Origin: Mytilus galloprovincialis
Taxonomy: Eukaryota; Mollusca; Bivalvia; Mytilida; Mytilidae
Direction of reading: 5' to 3'
Length of the DNA stretch: 64,000 bases
Assembly: GCF_965363235.1 (NCBI RefSeq)
Contig: NC_134844.1
Coordinates: forward strand, 55,176,872-55,240,871
Shown here: piece after piece, positions 11,572-23,000 of the stretch
Numbering within the stretch: position 1 is the stretch's first letter
Layout: each line of letters opens with the position of its first letter
The notes under the pieces: model-generated
Told to the model about the DNA's origin: nothing
Databases searched by the model: none
Seen by the model: only the letters and a program-made list of their open reading frames with translations
Made by a program: the position numbers and the translations under genes

Positions 11572-11849
11572 CTGAAATGAAGTGTTTTCTGGTTTGACAA
11601 TAGCTACACTGACATGCCAATTCAGACCTTTCTGGCCAAAGAAATCAGACTGTTTCTCCCTGTAACGCATTGGCAAAAACTTCATTGCCCAATCCATAAC
11701 TAGTAATAGTTGATGAGGTTTCAGTGACTCCATGAGCTTCAATCGAGCTTCATCTTGGTTTTTTGTCCGCAGTTGGTGAGCTTTCCATTGCTTTACATTA
11801 TTTATATCTATTGTTGTTGTTGTTTATAAATCATCCCTGGATTCTTCAT
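11572..11849 (-). pseudogene. Exon 6: first acidic residue of the DDE-like core
   Basis: The acceptor is TGTTTTAG and the donor TTTCAG|GTAATT. The 278 bases enter in phase 1 and leave in phase 0. The product includes VKQWKAHQLRTKNQDEARL, LLLVMDWAMKFLPMRYREK and FFGQKGLNWHVSVAI. TAA at 11824-11826 interrupts the frame beside a short CAA-repeat tract. The aspartate in MDWAMKF would be the first metal ligand if the RNase H-like reading is right. Confidence 0.7.
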
Positions 11850-12093
11850 CTAAAACAGAAGAAGTGTATAAAGAATATGATTTTAATTTTCGAGTGTTTT
11901 CTTTTAAACTGAAAGGTGGTGGGGGTTGGGAATTACATAAATTTCTGACAGCAGTTTTTACTGTCCATGATAAAATAGTTTCCCTCTAGCCAAAATTGAA
12001 AAAATTAGTAAAATTGACATATATGATAGAAAACCATTTGCACTACCCATCAACTATTTACAGGCCAAGTATTGCATATAAACAGTGTCTAAA

Positions 12094-12799
12094 CAAGAGG
12101 TTCTCAAGAGCCTGAATCGCTCACCTGTAACTTTTTTGCTTAAATCTTTCATCAATGATTATTTTTGCTTTTTAATGTATATTTATGATTGCTTAAAAAT
12201 GCAAATAAACAGTTATTTGATTCTGTCATGTTTTCTTACAAAGAAAAAAAAAAAGCATTGTAAAATTGATTTAAAAGGACAATAACTCCTTAACGGGTTA
12301 ATTGACAATTTTGGCCATGTTAACGTTTTTGTAGATCTTACTTTGCTGAACATTTTGCTGTAAACAGTTTATCTTTATCTTCAATAACATTCAAAATATT
12401 AACCAAAAACTGCAAAATTTCCTTAAAATTACCAATTTAGTGGCAGCAACCATGATTTGTCTGAAAATTTAAGGGTTGATAGATCTTGACCTATTGAACA
12501 TTTATACCCCATGTCAGATTTTATTCTAAATGCTTTCGCGATTGAGATTCAAGCCAAAATCTGTATTTGATCCCTATATTCTATTTTTTAGCAATGGCAG
12601 CCATTTTTGTTGATGGATCGAAACGTTGGATATAATTTATAAACTAGACACTCTAAGGAACATTGAGTTAAAGTTTGAAAGTATTTGGCCAGGTAGTTTT
12701 AAAGGAAAAGATTTTTGAAATAGTTTATGATGACGACAGATGACGACGTACGCCACGTGATGGCATAAGCTCACATGGCTCTATGGGCCAGGTGAGCTA
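12094..12799 (+). mobile_element. GCTCACC-ended repeat element, single-unit copy
   Basis: This 0.7-kb element in intron 5 begins CAAGAGGTTCTCAAGAGCCTG followed by TCGCTCACC and ends GGGCCAGGTGAGCTAAAAA. It contains the blocks AATAACTCCTTAACGG, ACCAAAAACTGCAAAATTTC and TTTGGCCAGGTAGTTTTA. The same ends and blocks occur in the multi-unit copy at 54994-57768, which defines one family. Short opposing GCTCACCT words at both ends suggest a non-autonomous DNA element. No protein is encoded. Confidence 0.65.
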
Positions 12800-12987
12800 A
12801 AAATGATACATATGTTTTCAATTATAGAAAAAAACTTAATAACGATAAATGATAAACAGCCAACTCTAGATTATTTATACTAGTATTCAATATGACAACA
12901 GAAAAATGTATGTATTCACTTCTTGATTTGAATTTACATATGGTAGACAAATATTGAAGACAATAATATTATAAAATAATATTAATA

Positions 12988-13131
12988 CAGTGAAACCTGT
13001 CTAAACCCAAATTGTTCTGAAGTCTTGTCATATTAGTTTCTATGTTTTATGAACATGTGTAAACCAAATAGATGTGTAAACCTAACACATTTTTCGAGTG
13101 CCAAAGGAGTTCAATTAGTCAGGTTTCACTG
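12988..13131. mobile_element. MITE with CAGTGAAACCTG inverted ends and TA duplication
   Basis: The left end CAGTGAAACCTGTCTAA and the right end (reverse complement CAGTGAAACCTGACTAA) match at 16 of 17 positions. The 144-bp unit is flanked by TA on both sides. CAGT-starting ends with TA targets are typical of pogo/Tigger-like elements of the Tc1/mariner group. It lies in pseudogene intron 5 and has no coding capacity. Confidence 0.8.
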
Positions 13132-13162
13132 TATGTTATTATACAAAAAAGTTCATTCTTAC

Positions 13163-14301
13163 CAGACACTTTTTGAATACTTTTGAATATCTGTTCAGTA
13201 ACATTGCCAAGAAGATTGAATCATCATGAATGTGGTCAGTACAAGATTCTTGTAGAAGAACATCTTTGGTATTGCTCAGTGCAAAATTTATGCAATGGTC
13301 CTTGCAATGGCTTGTTTTTTAAATGTCAAACTTGTACATGGTCTTCATGTATAGCTTAAGTGCTTTTACATCTGAAGTTGTCTCCTCGAGTTCATCTTTA
13401 CTAATGTCATGCTCTTGCAGCTTTTGTAATGTTGCTATGATGTTGTCCACAGATGCTGCATCATCAGCTGCAATATTATCTAAACCACTCAGGTTGGATC
13501 TCTTGGCTGCTGCACATGTTGCTAGTAGTTTAAACTGTGTCGATTTTGATAATGGATTAAAATGTTCTTCATTGCAGTAACTTGCATACATATCAATCAA
13601 CAAAGAATGACAAGTTGTCCTTACCATTTGTGGAATGGTCACAACTTCATCATTATCAAACTCCAACTTTTTGGTTCCATATGAGCAAATCTGTTGAAAA
13701 TCAGGATTCAAGAAAAATGACAAAGCATGATCTAATTTGACTTCATTCATCCTATTCCTGTGACTAAGCTCTTTCTTTAAGGAAGAGATCCTGGACCATG
13801 TTGTGATGCATGAGTTCTACTTTGGTCAATTTTGTGTTTTGTAAGGTCTGGTATAAGCTCCATAAGTTCCGATTTGGTATGCATATTAGGTAATGAAATT
13901 AATGAAAGTAGCTGGCATTTCAACATGTTATTATCACTTTCACTGTACAATTTTGCAATAAGGTTTGTAATACTTGTATCAGACTCAGTTTTAACTGGAA
14001 CTGGCTTGATATCTGCCCCAACTAATTTAAGAATCTTGGATGACTGGCCAGGAGCAATCTGATCCAAAACACAATGCATTGTCTCATTTGCTTTTCTCTT
14101 TACATAGCGAACTGTACTAGCATTGGATTCATTCAAATCCTTCTTAATCATATACTTCACAGGACTGATCTTACTGTCTAACATGTGTATGGCATTGTTT
14201 AATTTGTGTATCCCATTGCGTATTTCCAGTCTTCCAACAGATGATAGACTCCAACTGGATTCTTGGGAACATGTCTCTTGAGATGACATTTCAAAATTAG
14301 A
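13163..14301 (-). pseudogene. Exon 5: long central exon with a stop and two frameshifts
   Basis: The exon starts after acceptor ATTTCAG (SNFEMSSQETC) and ends TCTG|GTAAGA. Its first frame reads to GPGSLP and then stops at 13777. The related continuation (SHRNRMNEVKLDHALSF) lies in another frame, so one base was lost near 13785-13800. That frame reads through GLDNIAADDAASVDN to YKFDI and hits TAA at 13319-13321, then continues KTSHCKDHCINFALS. A second shift near 13200 restores a frame ending EQIFKSIQKVS. Two one-base losses account exactly for the exon length modulo 3 (1139 against an expected remainder of 1), an independent check on this reading. Confidence 0.7.
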
Positions 14302-14379
14302 CTGAAATTAAATTAAGGAAAATAAGATGATGTCTCAAAGAAGGTGTGCATGTTAATTCATCTAATGAATAAAATTTGT

Positions 14380-14500
14380 AGTTCGAGGTTCTTCACAGAA
14401 TCAGCACTAAGATGGAAAGATATCTTCCCGATTCGATTCAGGGTGAAACAAGGATGTAAGATGTCACCTACTTTATATTCCATATCTATTTTTCAAAGGG
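14380..14500 (+). pseudogene. Reverse transcriptase fragment of a LINE
   Basis: A plus-strand frame reads ALRWKDIFPIRFRVKQGCKM then SPTLYSI. The R-V-K-Q-G-C-x-x-S-P-T-L-Y core is the block B region of LINE reverse transcriptases (usually RVKQGCxLSPxLF). Only about 40 codons are left and the frame then runs into unrelated GA-rich sequence (14520-14600). It lies in pseudogene intron 4, on the opposite strand. Confidence 0.55.
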
Positions 14501-14884
14501 AGATACATTTTTCTGTTATGAGAAAGGAGAAGAGGGATGGGAGAAAGAAGATGAGAGGTGGGAGAAAGAAGAGAGGTGGACGAAGGGAGAAGACTACCCC
14601 TGTCCTCATTCATATTTGGTTGATGCAAACTAAAGTTAGAGAACAGAAAAGACAAATTTAGCAATTTTTATTTTACGTCAAATAAAAAAAGATAGTTGTT
14701 TTCTATTTCCTAACTACCCTCCCTATTTTCAAAATTCTAAAATAGCCTACCCTAAAGTTGTTTTTCTTCATTTTACAATAAGCACTGTTAAAATCAGAAT
14801 GTCCCTCCCTAAGACTCAATGTACAAAATGTAAAAATAAAAAACTGTAAAATAAACAAAAATCCCTACCTACCTACCCTATTCA

Positions 14885-15764
14885 AGGGTGTGGAAATATT
14901 TGTTGTGACCACTTGTCCCTGGGCAAGTGAAATTGTAAATTTTACTTGTCCGGAAGAAAAATTACTTGCCCTAATTTCTTAATGAATTTGGAAAGTGGAA
15001 GATTTATTTTACTGTAAACGTGTATGTTTCTTAAACAGTTTTTAAACACAATGGAAATAGTATTCATGGTCTTTGTTTGTATATTAGAATGATAAAAAGA
15101 TAAGTGGAGTATAAGTAGACCACTATGAGCTATAAAAAAAAATAACAAAAAACAGCTCTAAATTAAAGAATCTAGAGGCAAATATTGCAATGTTTTTCAA
15201 TGCTAGCTTACATGAACCTGGCAGATTACATCATGGCTTATATTTTCTTCACTGTGAGTCAATGCAAAGTTTTAAAGTAAATGAAGGGATGAAAACCAAA
15301 TAATTGATGAATTACTGAATTGTTGTTTGCACCCCCTCCTTTTACCCCCAAAAAAACTATTGGTGGACCAATTGTAAATTTGAGATTTATTTTAGAAACA
15401 TAAGCGAAATAAAATTTTTATAGAACTTTAAAATGCTCTATTCGTTTTTTTTTCCTCGTGATATTTGCGCTTTGCCGCCTCTGATTTCCATTTCTTGAAT
15501 TCCGAGCGATGACCTATCTTAAGACGCTTATCCATTTCAACCGGTCATTAAGTTTTCATTCTTGAGAAATCAGTCTTTGAAATTAATAACGACCATTTCT
15601 GATGATCCGCTGCTATAACCTGTTCAACGATCCCGGATCAATGGGAAAAAATAATACAATATGAAGGAAATCTGGATTCGCATACTTATATTTTTGTTTG
15701 ATAATCGATCTTTCTTGATCATTGATTGAGTTTTACTCGGGCATAGTATTTCCACACCCCTGCT
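14885..15764. mobile_element. Putative TIR element (about 0.9 kb) with GGGTGTGGAAATA ends
   Basis: The left end reads AGGGTGTGGAAATA, and the right end, reverse-complemented, reads GGGGTGTGGAAATA, continuing CTATGCCCGAG. Flanks have CTATT on both sides, a possible short target duplication. The interior is AT-rich and has no reading frame of note, so this would be non-autonomous. Confidence 0.5.
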
Positions 15765-16084
15765 ATTTTTTCAAAGATGTAACAGGAAACACACATATTA
15801 TTTTTTATAGGCACATAACTCGGGAACAGTAAAAGTGACGCCACAAATTTCAAACTTAATCAGTGCTTTATTGTATAAATAAGCATTGTATATAAGTATA
15901 TAAGTTTCATAATTTTTGGTTGAGGCAAAAACCTATTTTAGAGACGTATGTATGCACGTACCCAACAGATAAGCGCGATGGGGGCGTAAAGATGAAAAAA
16001 TCAATTCAGAAACAGCAACCAAACAATGAGTTGCCTGAAAATTTCAAAGTAAATCTTTGCCTGATAAAAAAAATATGCTCAACT

Positions 16085-16275
16085 TTTTAAAATATAGCTT
16101 TTGTTCAAAACTGCATTTTACGCTTTATTTCTAGCCACGGTGGCCATGTTGGTTAGTTGTGGGGACAGTGGCTTTTTAAAACTGAAAACCATAACACTTA
16201 TTGTGGCTAAGTTTAGTTTTATTTGGCCCAGTAGTTTTAGACAACTTGAAGCTTTTGTCACCGTATATTCTATTA
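16085..16275 (+). repeat. Fragment of the GCTCACC-ended repeat family
   Basis: The blocks AGCCACGGTGGCCATGTTGG, TTGTGGCTAAGTTTAGTTTT and TTTGGCCCAGTAGTTTTAG match the repeated blocks of the element at 54994-57768. Both ends are missing. It is in pseudogene intron 4, close to exon 4. Confidence 0.55.
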
Positions 16276-16333
16276 CAAGACCGTGAAAATAAATTTTCCT
16301 CAAAAAAGTTTATGGCATAAATTAATGTTTTAC

Positions 16334-16384
16334 CTCATCACTTAAAAATATATCTTTTTTCATCTTTTCTACTAAGACAGCATC
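16334..16384 (-). pseudogene. Exon 4
   Basis: A 51-base phase-0 exon between acceptor TTTGTAG and donor GATGAG|GTAAAA. It encodes DAVLVEKMKKDIFLSDE, a charged, probably helical linker. It is supported by phase and splice sites only. Confidence 0.5.
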
Positions 16385-17439
16385 CTACAAATAAAAATTA
16401 ATATTATCATTATTAATGTACATCATATATAATATCATGAATATACAGATCAATGTATGTGTTCTTACAAAAATCTGGAACTCTTGTGTAAGATCAGATT
16501 TAAGTGGTGCCAATTAAGCGGTATTGATTTTACACAGACCTACTAACATACTTTTGTATAATAGGCAGGATTTCGTATAAAAATATTCTTAATTGAACTT
16601 GTTTTAAGATGTACACATTCCATACGGATAATAACTGTCATTTAATGTCAATCTATAACAGGCTGTTAATGTACATTTTTTTCTCAATTTTCCACAAAAT
16701 ATACCCTCAAGCTCTCTTTGTAGACAGTGTTTCAAGGTCAATTGAATGGTGAACAGTGTCACAGACACTATATGCACAACACATCCACTAGTTTAAAAAG
16801 TTTAAAAAGATAAATACCATATTACCATGTTCGGTCATGTATAATACACCTCTTTTTTAACCAAAGGTATATAGTTGGTAATAGGGGCCCACATTATACA
16901 CAACAATATACGGTAATCACACATTTAAAAAAAAAAAAATCTTAATGTATTTTTCTTTATTATTGTACATTCAAGTGTAAGTTGTTCCTCAGCTGTGAAC
17001 CTAAAGAACTAAACCAAAGTGTCAGGAACATATGTAGGAACGTCCACATATATGTAAGACTCATACTCAGTATCTAATTGGCGTCCGTTCCTTAAATGGA
17101 AGTCCAAACCAGAAAAGAAATTGACAGGTCTTATTTATAAAAAAAAACAAAAAACAAGCTAAACTTTTTTATTTAGTCTCTTGTTATTGAAGACTAAATA
17201 ATGCTTCTAAATGTCGTTTTGGTTTTCTTTTTCGCAGGATTGTTTTTTCATTGACTTATCATTTATTAATTATGAACATGAAAGACACACTACAACGTAG
17301 ATCGATAAGATTGACTCTTTCACAAGATAAACATTAATATATGCATGTTACCCATTTCGGGTTGAAAAGGACTGAATAGAAAGTGTATGTATAAATGTTT
17401 GAACATTTAGTTACCTACAAAACATGTACATGTATAAGT

Positions 17440-17660
17440 GTTGGTCGAGTTATTATTTGATATTGGACATCGATTAGAGAAGACTACATTCAATTGGACT
17501 TTTTTTTGGCATTACATTACGTCAAATTGGACGTCAATTAGAGTATCAAAATATTGGACGTCGATTTGAGAATGTGACATCAGATATGGACGTCGAATTG
17601 AGGAACGGACGTAGATTTGAGGAAAGGATGTCGATTAGAGGCGGGACATCAATCTAAGTC
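17440..17660. repeat. Degenerate minisatellite, about 20-bp unit (GGACGTCGATTTGAG)
   Basis: At least eight diverged units of the form TTGGACGTCGATTTGAG recur at irregular spacing, with variants GGACATCGATTAGAG, GGACGTCAATTAGAG, GGACGTAGATTTGAG and GGATGTCGATTAGAG. The array lies in pseudogene intron 3 just left of exon 3. Confidence 0.6.
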
Positions 17661-17773
17661 TAACATATATACTATAGGAGTTATTCCAGAAATTATGAAA
17701 GTTTGACAAGTAGAATGTTTAATCATTTCTATACAATATAAACTTGAAAATTAATTTTAATGTATACATGTAC

Positions 17774-17839
17774 CTCTGTCTCTCTACATATTTTCCGTAA
17801 GCATTTCTTCGTAGATTGTTGTTCTTCATTTGTGTTTTT
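17774..17839 (-). pseudogene. Exon 3
   Basis: A 66-base phase-0 exon with acceptor TTCTAACAG and donor CAGAG|GTACAT. The product starts KNTNEEQQSTKK and is charged and hydrophilic. It has no motif and is accepted because both splice sites and the phase agree with exons 2 and 4. Confidence 0.5.
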
Positions 17840-17920
17840 CTGTTAGAAGAAAAAATTGCAGTAATGGCTATAAGCATTGCACATTTATGTACTATTAAAG
17901 CATATTTCAAGTCCACATAT

Positions 17921-17942
17921 AAGATAAGATAAGATAAGATAA
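17921..17942. repeat. (AAGAT)n microsatellite
   Basis: Four to five perfect AAGAT/ATAAG pentamers. This is a simple repeat with no other structure. Confidence 0.85.
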
Positions 17943-18599
17943 TTTTAATTTCTAAATAAGGTCCCGCAGGAGGGGGGTTTATTAACTATATTACTATTCA
18001 TTTGTTTCTTTTGACAGACACAACTGTATACATATTTAATTCGGTTTCTACTTTTTCTATAGACACAATCCTCTGTTGTCAACCAGCCAACATAAAGTTT
18101 ATTCTTCTGAAGAACATATTTTCAATTCACAAGAGACACACATTGCTCCTCTCATTCACAAAATAAGCCCAAATGTAAAATCATAATTATGTTGTTTATT
18201 AAGCAGAAAATGTATGTAAAGTGCCATATTTATATTGAATTCTGCAGTACTACCCAACATCTTCAACTGGTCAAGTTTTATTGATATACCATGTCTTGTA
18301 TTTCAGATTTTGGGCCTATTCAAAATATTTTAGCCAGTAGGCCGATATTTAGTAGGATGGCAAGCGCACATCTATATGCTCCTTGGACTTTCAAGTATCA
18401 AATCATTGGTTGAAAAAAATTAGATCACAGATGCATTTTCATAATCAAATATTTTTTAGAAATGTTACATTCTTCACTTATGCTATTTTTTTTAAACAGA
18501 CCAACTCAAAATATTCAAGTAAATGTCTCTGAAGAGACTGAAAAATTTAAATAAATGAAGCAATCATGGTAAATCTGTCTTATGGGCTCTGCTCATTGT

Positions 18600-18695
18600 T
18601 GAAGGCTGTATGGTGACCTATAGTTGTCGATGTCGGTCATTTTGGTATCTCGTGGACAGTTGTCACATTGACAATCATACCACATCTTCTTTTTT
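18600..18695 (-). repeat. Dispersed mussel-type repeat, end fragment
   Basis: GGTGACCTATAGTTGTCGATG, CTCGTGGACAGTTGTCACATT and CAATCATACCACATCTTC are the reverse complement of the start of a longer repeat that also occurs at 30233-30510 (plus strand), with a diverged copy near 45315. I recall it as very common in mussel sequence. Confidence 0.55.
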
Positions 18696-18749
18696 TATAT
18701 TTACAAATTCTTATTGAAAGTCAAAGTACATTACTAATACTACATGTAC

Positions 18750-18829
18750 CTGTAGTTGAAGACTGGACACTGATGTTTGTTCCCCAGCTTGTAACCAACT
18801 CAGACCCTTTCTGCACTTTACACATAAAC
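18750..18829 (-). pseudogene. Exon 2: CxxC segment
   Basis: The acceptor is TTGACAG and the donor ACAG|GTACAT. Its 80 bases take phase 1 to phase 0. The translation begins LCVKCRKGLSW, completing a Cys-rich N-terminal module with exon 1. Length and phase fit both neighbours exactly, which is the main support for a segment this short. Confidence 0.6.
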
Positions 18830-18969
18830 CTGTCAATATAGATAAAAAGTAATGTTAGTACTATATATAACATAATTTCATTCAACTGCATTACTTTGTT
18901 TTCTGGCCTTATCATGCTTATTAAGATAATGAATGTCCTTAGCTTTGCAAGCAACATTAATTTAAACAT

Positions 18970-19065
18970 TTATTAAAATACATGTAGTATGAGTACACAT
19001 GCATATTCTGTGATATACACACATTTTTTGAAATACATGTAGTATGAGTACACATGCATATACCA
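18970..19065. repeat. Short tandem duplication (about 50 bp)
   Basis: The block ATACATGTAGTATGAGTACA followed by CATGCATAT occurs twice in succession, starting near 18978 and 19033. It lies in pseudogene intron 1 and has no further structure. Confidence 0.7.
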
Positions 19066-19655
19066 CTTACTCCTACCCATACACCTTATCGCTATTTGTC
19101 CGCCTTTACTGGATATCACACAGGTTCCCATAAAATTTAGACATCATAAAACAAATTATCTGACGCCACAATGGAAAAGTGATTGTTGTATGCGTCAAAA
19201 GTTCAAGCGGCAGGTTCAGCCGGGATTAGTGATAAGGTGTATTCATCCCCCCCGCGACCCCCATAATTGCTGTAAATGACAAGTCCAGACTTTAAAAAAA
19301 ATTGGGCAGCACTTCCCCTAGGATATGAGCCTTTTCAACTCCAATCCCTGACCACAAAGTAGGGAATTGAGAAACAAATCATGAGGTCAGGTGTGGAACA
19401 GTTTCATTTATTAACGACATGAACCATATCCCACCTCAAGTGGAGCCTATTGTAGATAATTAACTGTAAAGAAAATCTATAAACCTTCCAAATTAGCAGT
19501 CGGATATTCACTCAGAAAATATTAATTTGGTCAACAAAAAGTTCAAAATAATTATAAATAGTCTGTCCCTTGAAAATTGCCCCTCCCCCTTTTTCACCAA
19601 TATAAATGTGACAGAAAGTATATTGGGGGACTTGTAGTAATATCATATATTTTAC

Positions 19656-20061
19656 CTGATCCAACCGGGACTACACAGCCAAATTTTTGCAAAAGATGTA
19701 GACTTGCAGCTACAGTAACACCTCGTCTGTTTCCTTCTGCTTTCCCTTTGCCCGTATGTTCCGGATGTGTACATTTTGAAAGTCTTTTCCAACACATATC
19801 AAGAGAGTATCTATGATATGGACACACAGAATAGCTATCAATCTCAGCAAATATTCCAACACGGTGACAAATGAGATTACACTCGGTGCTAATATCATCA
19901 TTGATATAATAAGAAGACAGGTGTGATTTTAAATTTCTCTGGCAATTTTTCAATAACAGGACTTCTGTCTCTTTTGGGAAATAGGGTGTCAAACCACATT
20001 TGGTATTTGTGAAAGCTGAAAAGCTGTATACTAAAGACGTATCAGTTGAAGTAGCTGCCAT
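19656..20061 (-). pseudogene. Exon 1: N-terminal Cys/His module
   Basis: The exon starts at ATG (MAATSTDTSL) and ends TCAG|GTAAAA after 406 coding bases (phase 1). It carries CNLICH, VCPYHR, MCWKR and CTHPEH, a spacing suited to a zinc-binding module, then GKGKAEGNRRG and VVPVGSG. The next exon continues the frame as GLCVKCRK, supplying a further CxxC. No stop or frameshift is visible within this exon. Confidence 0.7.
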
Positions 20062-23000
20062 CGTCTGCCATCTACTTGTTTACATTGTCATGGCTGCAAT
20101 TGGAGTAACCTCCCTTCCAATGGAGAATACAACAAAGGGAAATAACTCTTAGTCAAAAGTAATTTCAGAGGGTCCATATGATAACCCTAAATAAACAATT
20201 TTTTGACTAGATCCCAAAATTTTAAGTATTGAAAAATAAAGTTTTGTTGGTATTATTTTATTGAAAATACAATTCATTCAGAATTAATATATCTAAATAT
20301 ATTTATTTAAGGATAATTTTCCCTTAATTTCTATAGAAATAAACAAGGAAAAGACACAAAATCAACTTCATATTTTTTTAGTATTAGATAAAATTGATCC
20401 ATAATTTATGTTGCAAACGTTTTTGTTGTTGGTTGCCGTGGTTTAAGCCAATTTTTATATTTTTTAAGACATATCATGAATCACAAGTTAACTGGCTCTG
20501 CCTGGATCTTACAAAGAGCTGTACTGTATATCTTACAACCAAATCATTTTCGTTTACATGTGTACATTATTTTATTTGGCCTCGTAACTCTTACATACAA
20601 ATATAACCATTATAATAAAAGACAGTGAAGTCGATTCCTAAATATTGCTAGTAAAAAGCTTTTATCACAAGAATTCTGTTAAATACTTTTGTTTTTATAT
20701 GATGCATTGTATATATTATTTTTAAATGTTTTACTTAAATTATACATTGGTTCAACAATGGAAATACAATCTAAGCAAAGTTATGTATAACTAAAGAAAT
20801 AAAACTTCCTAACAAACTATACTTGGAAATGTTATCTTTGATTTGAATTTGAAATTTTGGATAAATATAAAATGTTAAAAAAAAAATAGAAAAAATATTT
20901 GTATGCTGGATCAAACCAGGACAATGAATGAATTTGCATAATATCCCAAGGCTCGTATCAAATATGCTTTTGTAAGGCATTTACTTCCACTCCAAGAACA
21001 TCTATGATAAAAAGCCCCTGTGACATCGATAGTATGGTAATAACACATTGTTGTTTTAATAATATGAAAACAGTGACCGATGTATTTTCCCTCTTTCTTT
21101 CTTTCTTTTCTTTCTTTATCAACTTCAATCCATATAATATAACATTTACCAATGTATATTTGATATTGGAAAAACAATATGATTGGAATTTGCAGCATTG
21201 ATATTTATCATTTTGATATCGCTTGAAAAGGGGATTTTGTGCTGCCAGTGACAGACAAATTCCAGAATACTTTCACAGCACTTGTTGATTTGATAACGTC
21301 TTTGTGTACGGACATACACTTGTGACCTAGACTTTTTATGGAAAGTGTAATGTTTAAAGTCAATGAAAATTTATAAATACATACAGGTACTTCACGATCG
21401 TTTAATGTGTGTTTTCATTACAAACAAGGAACTCTAATCAATAAGTAAATAATACATTTTGCAGATTTTGTGTGCATGTGTTCTCCAATTGTTAACATTT
21501 CTCTACCTGTTCGATTATGTTTGGATGCTATTTCCTCCATTCTTATTTCATTCTGGTATACGTAGATGGCCATCAGTTCTACAACAATAGCATTATTAAA
21601 AACTGATATGAAGTTCATGTCTTTTAAATTACACATTGTTAGTGTAGTTTATGTATAAAACCAGACTGGCGTCTGTTTGTTTCAATTTGAAGATATAGAC
21701 AACATAGCACAAAGGGAGATAATTCATAGAAACGGAAAGTCCGATATCAAATGGTAAAATAAAAAGCTAAAGCACATCAAACGAATGGATAACAACTGTC
21801 ATTTTCCTGACTTGGTACAGGTATTTCCGTATGTAGAAAATGGTGGATTAAACCTGGTTGTATAGCTAGTTATACCTCTTATCGTGTCGTATGCAAACTT
21901 GATAATGTGATAACGTGACTCAATGTGCATTTGGTGTAAAAAAGAATGATTCTGTTTAATATGTAATTATATTGTGAGCAAATGTACCTTCACAATCAAA
22001 CGTTAGTTTTTTTTTTTAATTAAAAGTATCCTGTGACTTATTTCCTATTCCAGATTAAGGAATTTCAAATAAAGAGACATTATATATCTATATTTTATGT
22101 TAAATATTAACTCCTTAGAGATACAATGTAAAAGGCTTCAAATTGCATATACCAGTCTCACAGCACAGCTCGTATACAAAAAAATCTCTAGTGTCGCTCG
22201 AATAAATAAAAGTCAGATATATCACTCATTTGAAGAATTAATAAATATTTAAATATGTTTATATAACTCCAATAAGCTGAGTCAGTCTTATAACAATTTC
22301 ATTCACAAGAAAACCATGTTTTGTAATAATTTCCTTTAAGTTATCTTTGAATATCAGAGTAAGACAAGAGCCGACGTTGTTTTGTAATTTTCTTTATTTT
22401 GTTGCGAATGAGTTTTGTATGTCATTGTTAAATACATTGGTAGTTTCTTTGAACTTGACGCAGCAACACACCAATGTTTACTTGGTAGTTTGTTTAAATT
22501 TTTAGTGTTCATTTGGGGTATTTATCTGAATTATATGACCACAATACCCAATTGATAACATGTTTACCTAGTATGTCTGTTTGTTTTGATGAAACATTAT
22601 TGTCAATATATTTGAATTTTATGCGACTGTCATACAAATATGCAATTAAGAGGTGTAACTAGCTATAAAACCAGATGTATTCCTCCAAAAAGCGAAAGAG
22701 TGTGCCCTTTATGTGATTCAATGGATATCCGTGACGAAAACCACTATTATGTCATGCAGCTACTTTATCAATGATAGAATAAATATGATTTCCCTTTTTT
22801 GTCACAAAAAAAATATCTGCCTACAACTATGTACTTATATTAGAAAAAAAACTATGTAAATTTATTGAGAACGTCCAAAAAAAGGTCGTTCCTCCAGGTT
22901 AGAACTTCTAAGTATTACTTTATACATGTTTAAACAATTCACACATGCTATATAAGTTTTATAGTGTTACTATGTATATGCTCTCTGTAACCATTGTTTT

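Larger units (their letters stand above)
9012..20061 (-). pseudogene. Unprocessed pseudogene of a large Cys/His-rich protein with a DDE-like core and C2H2 finger
   Basis: Nine minus-strand exons can be linked by consensus splice sites and matching phases: 20061-19656, 18829-18750, 17839-17774, 16384-16334, 14301-13163, 11849-11572, 10981-10786, 10193 to about 9640, and 9420-9012. The joined product would be about 1,060 residues. It resembles a family of uncharacterised proteins that I recall as multi-copy in molluscs and cnidarians (memory, not a search). It is broken by in-frame stops at 13319-13321, 11824-11826, 10817-10819 and 9234-9236 and by two frameshifts in the fifth exon. Introns are retained, so it is a decayed gene copy and not a retrocopy. 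Three residues in conserved-looking contexts, D (MDWAMKF), D (RSDNAG) and E (YSEAQSGK), with 31 residues between the last two, suggest an RNase H-like/DDE fold; that is inference. Confidence 0.75.

Noticed and set aside
9012..14301. Several separate small minus-strand genes
   Set aside because: Splice sites, phases and matching frames on both sides of stops show they are exons and pieces of one decayed gene.
14344..14661. A 105-codon plus-strand gene
   Set aside because: Only the first part is reverse-transcriptase-like; the rest is GA-rich low-complexity sequence, so it is a LINE scrap.
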